NCBI RefSeq assembly: GCF_025370935.1
Contig: NC_133482.1
Location: 18,283,721-18,347,720 of the forward strand
Origin: Choristoneura fumiferana
Taxonomy: Eukaryota; Arthropoda; Insecta; Lepidoptera; Tortricidae
Length of the DNA: 64,000 nt
Reading direction: 5' to 3'
Position numbers and translations under genes: made by a program. Positions 55,300 to 64,000 of this stretch are shown one piece after another (position 1 is the first letter of the stretch; every line of letters starts with the position of its first letter). Under the pieces are notes generated by a model, which was given only the letters and a program-made list of their open reading frames with translations, did no database searches and was not told where the DNA came from.

Positions 55300-55608
55300 C
55301 GTTAAATCGCTAATCACCGGTGCCCGCTCTACTTTGTCAGCTTATCAGCAACTTATCCGCCAGTTAGGCAACTGTCTGACATAGGCAATCCGCTGCCCGC
55401 CGCGACCCAGAGCGCACGCGTCAACGTGCTTTGTTTACATCATTCGCTCCTCGGACCTCCGAACAACTAGACTTGTTATCTAGTGAAATACTGAATGAAA
55501 ACTATATACTTGAACTATAGTTCGATTCAAAAGGTGTAAGTGAAGTGTCATTGTGTTTTCCAGGTTCAACATTAAAAGACAAGTTTCTGGATTACTTGCC
55601 GTGTTTTG
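55300..55608 (+). promoter_or_regulatory. Possible promoter and 5' UTR exon
   Basis: This region of higher G+C ('ctgcccgccgcgacccagag') is followed by an open-ended noncoding stretch ending at a strong donor (ttttg/gtgagtg at 55609). It would suit the first exon of a plus-strand gene whose next exon is beyond the window. No coding sequence or conserved element supports it, so it is weak. Confidence 0.25.
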
Positions 55609-55610
55609 GT

Positions 55611-56482
55611 GAGTGTTTTTGAGGATTTAATGCGCTTGTTTTGGGTTTAATCAAAGAATTATGACATCGATTAATATAGCTTAATTATCTAGTGCTAAGG
55701 TGGATTTTTTTTGGATCTTTTTCTATGTATTAATTGGGAATAAACAATCACAGCTGTTACAACTAAGGTCTCAATGCCTAGCGTTAACAGGTGGAAAATG
55801 TTCAGTTGTAACAAATTGGTGTTTAATATGAATTGTCCATAATATTCTAAATAAATTAATGGTATTACTACCGTTTATTCAATCTCTTTGAATTACTCTA
55901 CATTACCTACATTAATAATGCTATATTCACACTTGCGTTTGTAGGAACTACTTAGATAAACGCGGTCTGTATAACACGCATTTGTCTGAAATATTAACAA
56001 TTTTACAAACAAATAGAAAAGATACCTTTGGATTATAACTGATACATTCCTAAATATGCAAAAGGATAGGTCAGGGTTCTTACTGAAAACTGAACAAAGT
56101 AAATTGTATTTTAGTATACATAACTACCTAGAGTAAAATAGAATAGAATAAAATGTTAATTACAAGCATCTAAATTGACAGTGTCTTTTTGAATACATGC
56201 TGAAAATACAAAATAGGTACTTTGATTATTACACACTATGTCGACTGCGTATGTAGATGGATGTTTACAATCTTATAATATTTGTAGGTCTTTCGTATGT
56301 AATAATTCAACCTCCATATTATATTTGGAGGGGTGCGGAACTCAAGGCCAGCGTGTAGGGAGCCTGTCGACTTTTTTTAGCAGCTGTCTAAAAGTTGCTA
56401 AAAGTAAATCCCGATAAATATCAGTACCTACATAAAGTTAATAAATAACTAACGAATGTACCTAAATAAGACACATTTTACA

Positions 56483-56528
<46 letters not shown>

Positions 56529-56676
56529 TACAATTAATTAACCCAAAAACTTTTATTAGACCTCCTACTTTGATGTTTTTTTTAAGATACTTAGATATTT
56601 ATTACAACCATAATCCTAAACCGAATTACCTATTTACCTTGCCACTCCATACTTACACGACTAGTAAGACATACTT
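55611..56676. other. AT-rich DNA with (CA)n
   Basis: Contains a (CA)n microsatellite at 56484-56527. No gene is visible. Confidence 0.5.
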
Positions 56677-57035
56677 ATACCGGGTGGGCCCTGTAACAGG
56701 AGCAAAAACTTAAACCTCTGGTTCGAGTTTATACTTATGCAACTTTCAAAAATGAAGTAATTTTATCATTATGTTTATTCCAAACAAATTAAATGCTATT
56801 TTCAATGTACGGCATCCAATAGCCTAAATGACATCGCATCATCGCCTGTCAAGGTAACAAAATGTCGGATTTAGCAATACATTGCTTGTCCAAATATACC
56901 TACTTTAAACTAAATAGTTATAATAAACATCACAATAAAAGTTATTTTCAAAAGTTGTAGAACTAAGTTAGCTCAGGGTGAACACCGGAAGCTGTGGTTT
57001 AATTTTTTGCTCGTGTTACAGGGCCCACCCGGTAT
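56677..57035. mobile_element. MITE with ~37-bp TIRs (ATACCGGGTGGGCCCTGT)
   Basis: The left end ATACCGGGTGGGCCCTGTAA and right end TTACAGGGCCCACCCGGTAT are inverse. The pairing continues through 'gagcaaaaacttaaac' and 'gtttaattttttgctc' with two mismatches. Its length is about 359 bp with no coding frame. A truncated relative is at 11388-11452. Confidence 0.85.
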
Positions 57036-57382
57036 ACATATAGGTAATGGTAATACGTATGTCTATGGGACACATTAGTTCCGCAAAAATCTACTAGATA
57101 GACCAACGGATAGGAATCAATCAAAGAAACTAGGCACTGTTGAAAATTAAAAAAAAATGGAACGCCATAACCTCCCAGGCAAAAGAGCTACTAACTAAAC
57201 TTATGACTTGCATAGCATTAATAAATAATAGCACAAGACAAGTATAGTAAAGCAGTAGCGAAAAGTGAGCATTTTCATCAGGCAGCTTGAAGTGAGAGAA
57301 GCGTGAGTTAAGTACGTCTTCGGATGTATCACATTGCAGTTAGTTTACATAAGCTTTACCTACCATACTTTTAATTACTGCG
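57036..57382. other. Flanking DNA before Ty3/gypsy element
   Basis: No gene seen. The last four bases, TGCG (57379-57382), are the left target-site duplication of the retrotransposon. Confidence 0.6.
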
Positions 57383-57763
57383 TGTAGCGCCATCTGACGG
57401 CTCAGCTAGGGACTGCACGAGCGACGGTTATGTTGCCCGCTCTCGCCGCGCTCGAACCGTTCGCGTGCCCGCGCGTTTTAGCCAATAGTATAATTTATTT
57501 TCTCCCCACTCTGATATCTTGTCTCTGGGCACGCGCCATGTTTTTTTTTTCCGAGAACTGCTAGACGCTAAGCTTACAATTTCGTGTGTGACGCTCGCTT
57601 TTTCTTAAACTCTGTTTCTGTCTAATATTATATAATATTCTTTGTACCCTAAACTCTAAATGTGGTGTGTTTATGCTCGTGTGTGTATTGGATGATTATA
57701 CGCTTTATTGCCCTGGAACCTGCCCTTTTCTTCTACTCCATTCCACGAGGACGCCCCGCTACA
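57383..57763 (+). repeat. 5' LTR of Ty3/gypsy element
   Basis: It starts TGTAGCGCC and ends CGCTACA (TG...CA). A 'ctaatattatataatattct' stretch could serve as a TATA-like element. It is identical by eye to 62552-62932. Confidence 0.95.
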
Positions 57764-57764
57764 C

Positions 57765-57782
57765 TGGCGCCCAACGTGGGGC
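57765..57782 (+). promoter_or_regulatory. Primer binding site, tRNA-Lys(CUU)
   Basis: TGGCGCCCAACGTGGGGC, one base after the 5' LTR, is the exact complement of the 3' end of insect tRNA-Lys (GCCCCACGTTGGGCG plus CCA), as I recall it from Drosophila. Confidence 0.85.
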
Positions 57783-57830
57783 ACGACTCCAAGAAGCCGC
57801 CTTCTCAGTTTGCACGACGCTTTTTACATC

Positions 57831-58646
57831 ATGCCTCGCACGCGCCGCAATAGATCGCTCGACGACGACGACGATACAGAAGCCCGCCATAATTGGAGCC
57901 CTGGTCACGTCACTGCTATGTTCGAGACGCTGCAGCGATCGCAGATGGAAGCTTTCGAGAAACTGATAAACAGAGTAAGCGATTCAGTACCACGAATGAC
58001 GTCGTCTCCGTCTCCGACCTTCACGAGCGCCCTAGAAGGCCGATCCGGCGATTTTTCCCGCTGCAAACAAAGTTACAGTGGTGCGCCGAACGAATCATTG
58101 GAGGGGTTCATAGACGCCGTGGAAAGCTACAAAGAATGCGCTCACGTGTCCGACAGCAGCGCGCTGCGCGGCCTGTCCATGTTGCTCACGCATGAAGCGG
58201 CGACGTGGTGGCAAGGCGTCAAGCCGCAGATCGCGTCCTGGCCAGAAGCCATCGAAAATCTGCGAAGCGCTTTCGGCGACCGCCGCCCGCCCCCCAAAAT
58301 ATACAGAATTTTATTTTCTACGGAACAAGGTGAACAAGAAAAAACAGACATCTTCGTTGCTAAAGCCAGAGCGCTGCTCGCCCGCATACCTACTGGCGAT
58401 CTCAGCGAGAAAGTGCAACTAGATATGGTTTACTGTCTCCTCCATCACGATATCCGTAAACGATTACGACGCGAGGAAGTTGTGAGTTTCTCCGAGCTGC
58501 TGCATCGTGCTCGTCAGATTGAAGACTCCGTGGATGCCCCGAAGAACGCCGCCGGAGCCCGACATCGCGTGCGCCGCGCGCCTCCGGTAACGTGTCCGCC
58601 GCGCGCTCCACGCCCGCATCGCCGTTCGCGCCGCAGCGGTCATTGA
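57831..58646 (+). CDS. Ty3/gypsy Gag
   Basis: The ATG at 57831 starts 'MPRTRRNRSLDDDDD'. The product has 271 residues, including a retrotransposon capsid region ('LLTHEAATWWQGVKPQIASW', 'IPTGDLSEKVQLDMVYCLL') and a basic C-terminus. The zinc knuckles are not in this frame but in the next, -1 frame, which is open from 58523. Gag-Pol expression therefore needs a -1 frameshift in 58523-58646, or a base has been lost or gained. No canonical slippery heptamer is obvious. Confidence 0.85.
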   Translation: MPRTRRNRSLDDDDDTEARHNWSPGHVTAMFETLQRSQMEAFEKLINRVSDSVPRMTSSPSPTFTSALEGRSGDFSRCKQSYSGAPNESLEGFIDAVESYKECAHVSDSSALRGLSMLLTHEAATWWQGVKPQIASWPEAIENLRSAFGDRRPPPKIYRILFSTEQGEQEKTDIFVAKARALLARIPTGDLSEKVQLDMVYCLLHHDIRKRLRREEVVSFSELLHRARQIEDSVDAPKNAAGARHRVRRAPPVTCPPRAPRPHRRSRRSGH

Positions 58647-60280
58647 ACTCGCGAGCCGCGCCGTCCGCGCCCGCGCCCGCAGCGCCGGCGACTCCTGGCC
58701 TGCCCCGACACGAATTTACGTCTAGTGCTAAATCAAATAGACAGTATTGTGTGTATTGCAAGCGTACGGGACATGTACGCGATGACTGCCCTAAATTAGA
58801 AGTGAAAAGTGATGTGGTTGTATCATGCTACGGCTGCGGAGCCCCCGGCGTGATTCGGTCGCAGTGCACCAAGTGCAATACTGTATCCTTTAACGCAATA
58901 AGCGAGTTGAGCCAAGTTATCAGCAGTTCTGTACTTGATTGTGAATCTGGTAAGAAAAACATAACCTCAAATTTGCATAACAAAATTGTAAACAATGACG
59001 ATATATTCACCCCCTCTGGCCCCCATGTCGACTCCGCGACTGAATTAAGTAGTTCGTCATTATTTCATTGCATTAATTACAATCGAGCTACTACTGGGTC
59101 TATGACTAGGTCACAACAGGTCAAGGTCATTGATAACGAGAATACTGATAATAGACGTAAGAAAAATGTGGATCGAAATCTGAGTATGGATCTGCCTCAC
59201 AGTTTGAGTTCTATTAATGATGTTTCAGAGGTTTGTTTGACATCTCATGTTGAAAATAATTTCATCCCTTTGTGTCAGCCTTTACGGCCTATTTTTCATG
59301 TGCAAGTTTTAGGTGTAAATGGTAGTGCATTGGTTGACACTGCCGCTCGACAGAGTATCGCCGGCCACACGTTGTATGCCATTCTTAAGGCGAAGGCATA
59401 CCCGATGACGTCATCCTTGCGTACTGTGAAGCTTGCTGATGGCCAGGTCTGCACCAGGAATGTGATGGAAGCTCGCAATATTGAGGTGAGGCTTAAGCAC
59501 AGAACTATTAAAACTAACTTTATGATTTTTCCTGAGTCACAAGGAAACGAAACTCTACTTGGAATAGATTTCTTGCATTTAGCTGGAGTCGTCTTGGATC
59601 TTAAAACTAAAATGTGGCATTTTTCAGGTGAGCCTAAGAGAGCTTTTCGCTTGCACCTCGAGCAGACTTCACAAGTACAGCGCTCCATATGCTCTGCTGA
59701 TTTTCTGAAGAAGGATGAAGGTGTGATGCTTAGTGAAGCCGACCGTGACAAGCTTGCTGAACTACTCCAAGCTAATGATGACATCTTCCGGCAAGGAGGG
59801 GAAATCACCCCCTATGCCGAGCACAGGATTGATACTGGTAACCACCCTCCCATTGCTGTGCCTCCATACCGCCTTACTCCGGCAAAGAAAGAGATACTGA
59901 AGCAAGAGCTGGACAAGATGTTACAAGATGGTGTGGTGGAAGAGTGTGAGTCTGCATGGGCTGCTCCTGTGGTGCTGATCCCGAAGAAAGATGGCACGTA
60001 CCGTTTCTGTGTGGACTATCGCCGCCTTAATGCAGTCACCAAATCAGATACTTATCCACTCCCGCTCATTGATGAACTGCTTCAGTCAACTAAACGAGGT
60101 TGCTACATTAGCTCAATAGACCTGCGCTCTAGCTACTGGCAGGTGAGCGTCGCTGAGTGTGATCGTGATAAGACAAGCTTTATAACACAGCTAGGAACAT
60201 ATCGTTTCACGAAGATGCCATTTGGTCTGAAAAATAGTCCTGCGACATTCCAGAGGTTAATGGATCGATTCCGAGCTGGA
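58523..60280 (+). pseudogene. Ty3/gypsy nucleocapsid, protease, RT N-terminal part
   Basis: The first knuckle 'CVYCKRTGHVRDDC' is a normal CCHC, while the second ('CYGCGAPGVIRSQC') has Val in place of His. The protease has 'ALVDTAARQSIAG' (Asp at 59336, D-T-A where D-[ST]-G is usual) and the distal 'TLLGIDFLHLAG'. RT follows with 'FCVDYRRLNAVTK', 'SSIDLRSSYWQV' (palm A Asp) and 'MPFGLKNSPATFQRLMD'. Coding leaves this frame at about 60265-60285, and the frame stops at 60358. Confidence 0.9.
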
Positions 60281-60282
60281 TC

Positions 60283-60580
60283 TCTCTGCGCGACACCACC
60301 CTGCTTTGCTACCTTGATGACCTCCTGGTCATTTCTGAGGATTTTGAGAAGCATCTAGAGGACCTGCAGAAAGTGTTTGACCGACTAAATAAATTCAACT
60401 TGCGGGCAAATAGAGAAAAGTGTTGTTTTGTCCGGGAAGAAGTAAAGTACCTCGGTCACCTGATTACTCCGGCTGGAATCAAACCTGATGAAGCAAAGAT
60501 TGCAGCTATCCTGGATATGAAGGAACCTGCCAACCTCAAGCATCTGAAGACCTTCTTGCAGACATGCTCCTGGTATCGGA
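60283..60580 (+). pseudogene. Ty3/gypsy RT palm/thumb segment
   Basis: The catalytic Y-L-D-D is at 60310-60321, then 'VKYLGHLITPAGIKPDEAKI' (typical gypsy thumb). The frame differs from the segment before it. Homology changes frame again near 60575-60590, and the frame stops at 60627. Confidence 0.9.
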
Positions 60581-60584
60581 ATTT

Positions 60585-62657
60585 ATACCTAGGTTCTCTC
60601 ATGTCGCCGAATGTCTCACGAGGTTAACGAGGAAGAACCAGTCCTGGGAGTGGGGACCCAGTCAATCTCACGCTTTCAACGAGCTCAAGCGTCTCCTCAC
60701 GACTGCTCCGGTGCTGATCCAGGCTGATTATCAGTTACCTTTTGTGCTGAGAACTGATGCCAGCAACTATGCCTTAGGTGCTGTTCTGTTACAGGGAGAA
60801 GGCAATGATGAACGTCCCCTGGAGTACGCCAGCAGGTTGCTGACATCAGCTGAAAGGAATTATACCACCACGGAGAGAGAAGCTTTAGCTGTTGTGTGGG
60901 CTGTAGAGCGCTTTCGAGGCTATCTGGATGGCCATCCTGTCACTGTAAAAAGTGACCATCAGCCTCTCAAGTGGCTTTTGACACTCAAGTCTCCGTGCGG
61001 TCGTCTTACTCGGTGGGCGTTGAAACTGCAGAGCTTCAATATTCAGTACCAGTATACCCCGGGTAAAGCCAACGTCGTCGCTGACACCCTCAGCCGGCCG
61101 ATTTGTGACGAAGATACTAAAGATGACTGTGGCATTTGCTCCGCCGTAGTGGATATGCCTACTACGACTCCGTCGGACCTGCGACAGAAGCAAATCGACG
61201 ATCCAGATCTTAAGAAGATTATCAACGACATCGAGAGCGACGACGAGCTAGCGAACCTTCGCTGGGCCGACCGCGGTTTTGTTATGTCTCAAGGTGTTCT
61301 TTTCAGATACGACGCTGACGCTGATGCCGAGGAGGCGCAGCTGGTAGTTCCGGCGTCGATGAGAGACACCGTCATCAAGGAGCATCACGACGAGCCGACT
61401 GCGGGACACCAGGGAGTGGAGCGGACGTTGCAGAGCCTCCGTCGTCTATACTATTTCACAGGTATGCGCCGATTTGTAATGGAGCACATCAAGTCTTGCG
61501 TTCAATGCCAAAAATACAAACCTGCCAACACCAAGCCACCGGGATTGTTGCAGACGCCCGTCCTAAACCAGCGAGGAGAAGTTCTGGCGATGGACCTGTT
61601 TGGACCGCTACCTGAAGGGATAGGGGGAGCGCGTTGGATATTCCTCATCGAAGATACCGCCACCAGATGGATCGAGCTGTACGCGCTGAGTGAGGCGACA
61701 GCTGAGGTATGTGCGAAGCTTCTAATTGAAGAATATCTCTTACGCTACGGTTTCGTCCGACGCGTAGTTTCAGATAACGGCGTCCAGTTCGTGTCTGCGG
61801 TGATGCAGCAGGTGATGCACATATTGAATATCAAGCAGAACCTCATACCCTTGTTTCATGCCGAAGCCAACCCGGCAGAACGTAAAAATAGAGATATGAA
61901 GACGTTACTCTCTATTCTCGTCCAAGAAAACCATCGGTCATGGCCTCAATTCCTGCCTCAAGTTCGCTTCGCGTTGAACAGTGCTAATTGTTCCAGCACT
62001 GGTTGCAGCCCGGCTTACCTGATGTTCGCGCGCGAAATGAGGACGCCATTTGAAGCTGGACGTGATCTGCGCAGTATAATGTCGAAAGACAACTACGTGC
62101 CTCAGATAACGCCCTACCTTAATGACTTCATTAACCGATGGGAAGAGGTCAAGGAGAAGGCTGAAACACAGCAAGACCGGCGTAAGGATGATGCGGATAA
62201 CAAACGCCGACCCTCGAAGCAGTATCAGGTGGGCGACTTAGTACTGTTGGCCTCTCATCATCGCAGCAACGCCAGTCAAGGAAAGACCAGGAAATTTATG
62301 CCTAAACGCGACGGTCCCTACGTTATTTCGAAAGTGTTTAGTCCTACCACCTTTTGTGTTTCAGATCGTGACACCAAGGCGATTGTGGGTAAGTTCCATA
62401 CTCATGATCTCACTCCCTTTGTGTCCGCTCCAGGCGATACTGTCCGACCTGTACAACCTCATAGACCCAGGGGTAGACCTAAAACTGACCGAAATAGGGA
62501 CACTGTGGCCAAGCCACCCACGGGTCGTGTTGGCGGCTTGGAGGGGGAGTATGTAGCGCCATCTGACGGCTCAGCTAGGGACTGCACGAGCGACGGTTAT
62601 GTTGCCCGCTCTCGCCGCGCTCGAACCGTTCGCGTGCCCGCGCGTTTTAGCCAATAG
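60585..62657 (+). pseudogene. Ty3/gypsy RNase H and integrase
   Basis: RNase H: 'LRTDASNYALGAVL' (D), 'TTTEREALAVVWAVERFRGY' (E), 'VKSDHQPLKWL' (D), 'GKANVVADTLSR' (D). Integrase: H-x3-H region 'HHDEPTAGHQG', 'CVQCQKYK'; core D in 'LAMDLFGPLP', D in 'VSDNGVQF', E in 'NPAERKNRDMK'; then a GPY/F-like module 'KRDGPYVISKVF'. No chromodomain is seen. The last 35 codons lie inside the 3' LTR, and the stop is at 62655-62657. Confidence 0.92.
62538..62551 (+). promoter_or_regulatory. Polypurine tract
   Basis: 'ttggagggggagta' sits directly before the 3' LTR TG and suits plus-strand priming. Confidence 0.8.
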
Positions 62658-62932
62658 TATAATTTATTTTCTCCCCACTCTGATATCTTGTCTCTGGGCA
62701 CGCGCCATGTTTTTTTTTTCCGAGAACTGCTAGACGCTAAGCTTACAATTTCGTGTGTGACGCTCGCTTTTTCTTAAACTCTGTTTCTGTCTAATATTAT
62801 ATAATATTCTTTGTACCCTAAACTCTAAATGTGGTGTGTTTATGCTCGTGTGTGTATTGGATGATTATACGCTTTATTGCCCTGGAACCTGCCCTTTTCT
62901 TCTACTCCATTCCACGAGGACGCCCCGCTACA
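62552..62932 (+). repeat. 3' LTR of Ty3/gypsy element
   Basis: 381 bp, TGTAGCGCC ... CGCTACA, followed by TGCG (the target-site duplication). It is identical by eye to the 5' LTR. It includes the end of the pol reading frame. Confidence 0.95.
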
Positions 62933-62936
62933 TGCG

Positions 62937-63165
62937 TCAAATAAGTAATTGAAACATGCCAGTGGAAATAAAGCTATTACGGCGCCACGTAAGTCAAAAG
63001 TCAAATGTCCCGGTAAAATCGATTAGTTTTCCCTTGAAATCGTTTTCACGCACGAACGCCTCTACTTAGCGACCGGCTGAAATCACCTCAATCTGACGTT
63101 ACCTACATAATTTTACTACATTCGAACACGACATTTTATGACGATGAACTTTGGTACTGAAACTG
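62937..63165. other. Unique flanking DNA
   Basis: No gene or repeat is recognised. Confidence 0.4.
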
Positions 63166-63330
63166 AACGATCATCAGCCGGAAGACGTACACTGCTGAAC
63201 AAAGGCCTTCCCCTTAGGAGCTACAATGAGCGACAACTCGCCACTTGCATCCGGTTGTCTGCACCTAGTGGGCGCCTGCCAACGCTTCGTCTTTCGGTTC
63301 GTGGTCACCACTCCCCTACCAGTAGGTAGG
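63166..63330 (-). mobile_element. RTE-like LINE 3' end fragment (reverse)
   Basis: 'gatcatcagccggaagacgt', 'acactgctgaacaaaggcct' and 'cgacaactcgccacttgcat' match 50284-50480 with small deletions. Confidence 0.65.
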
Positions 63331-63794
63331 GGAGTCTAGTAAGACATGGGTAATCTCGACTCTGACAAGGGATCTGATTCACTAATTCCAGATCCGATAT
63401 CGGTACCGAATCCGCTTATCGACTCCGACTCTTTAATCCGGTTATTAGTTTGAAGCGGCTCTGAAATTGGTATCATGCTATCCCTCTTCCTCTCATAATA
63501 AATGCTATTAGCGTGAACGGGACGGCACATATCCGATCCGATCCAACGTGATTTAACGAAAGTGAAGTGAGTGTTGAATCGATCGCGGGTTGCTCGATCC
63601 AATAGGTTGGTCGGAGCTAGTAACTCCTCGGAGTCGATAAGATTTGAAGGTTGTCAATAAAGGATTCGGATCCGCTTAAGGATCTGACTCTTTTGAATCT
63701 TCAGATCCGGATTTACCCATATCTACCTAACGCCTACCATAAGCGTCCCACAAAGTGCACCAACAACATCGTGAGAGTTACAGGAAACCGGATG
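63331..63794. repeat. Region rich in GGATCTGA/GATCCG motifs
   Basis: Many short variants of 'ggatccg', 'ggatctga' and 'gactccgac' occur at 63360-63470 and 63600-63715. They suggest a decayed short-period repeat. No gene is seen. Confidence 0.4.
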
Positions 63795-64000
63795 CAAGTG
63801 GCGATTTGTTCATTGTGGGGTTCTAAGGAGGAGACCGACGAGTTCTTGAGTAGAGACCGCAATCGGCAAGCGTGGCGTGGGGCCCCTCAGTCTAGGTGGA
63901 GCGATGATATTCGCAGGGTAGCTGGCAGTAACTGGATGAGTGGGTGAGGATCGTCCTCAGTGGCGATACAATTGGAGAGGCTATTTCCAGCAGTGGCCGA
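63795..64000 (+). mobile_element. RTE-like LINE 3' coding end, runs off window
   Basis: A plus-strand frame gives 'SRWSDDIRRVAGSNWM', the conserved block near the C-terminus of RTE polyproteins. It is followed after a frame break by 'tttccagcagtggccga', the usual RTE end. The window stops here. Confidence 0.7.

Larger units (their letters stand above)
57383..62932 (+). mobile_element. Full-length Ty3/gypsy retrotransposon, 5550 bp
   Basis: Two 381-bp LTRs read base-for-base alike, flanked by the 4-bp duplication TGCG (57379-57382 and 62933-62936). Inside are a primer site for tRNA-Lys(CUU), gag, pol in protease-RT-RNase H-integrase order, and a polypurine tract. Integrase placed after RNase H defines Ty3/gypsy against Ty1/copia. 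No env frame is present. Identical LTRs mean a recent insertion, yet pol has two frame breaks. Confidence 0.95.

Overview
The window looks like nuclear DNA of an insect, most probably a moth or butterfly. It is AT-rich, with one intron-rich gene whose exons are GC-rich, a dense load of short palindromic DNA transposons and tRNA-derived SINEs, BEL/Pao and Ty3/gypsy LTR retrotransposons, and several repeat sequences I associate with Lepidoptera. There are two 100-base N gaps (21484-21583 and 54948-55047). I see no bacterial genes, rRNA, functional tRNA or CRISPR array.

Layout. 1-18.5 kb: no host gene. It holds a roughly 545-bp tandem repeat (2.26-4.3 kb), a SINE with an 11-bp target-site duplication (5532-5837), a foldback structure carrying a SINE (10.66-11.2 kb) and a 2018-bp terminal-inverted-repeat element with a 4-bp duplication (11523-13540). 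18559-19374: an RTE-type LINE fragment whose 5' part is inverted, flanked by a 10-bp duplication. 21.6-26.7 kb: a broken BEL/Pao retrotransposon.

29490-49924 (+): the only host gene I recognise, nucleoporin Nup133. Fifteen exons cover the end of the N-terminal beta-propeller and the whole alpha-helical part to the stop codon. Nearly all exon junctions agree in splice sites and phase. About 380 N-terminal residues are not found. The introns are packed with MITEs, LINE tails, minisatellites and two large arrays of ~120/240-bp repeats. Exon 8 is followed directly by an array of 18 periods (142 bp each) made from that exon itself, and the expected 3' end of the exon is missing. This is the most unusual structure in the window. 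Two other exons need a one-base frame correction.

50-57 kb: repeats, two weak candidate promoter or first-exon regions, and a deleted Tc1/mariner-like element. 57383-62932: a full-length Ty3/gypsy element with LTRs that read as identical, a tRNA-Lys primer site and a 4-bp duplication, but with two frame breaks in pol. 63-64 kb: fragments of RTE-like LINEs.

Family assignments come from motifs and remembered family knowledge. No database search was run.
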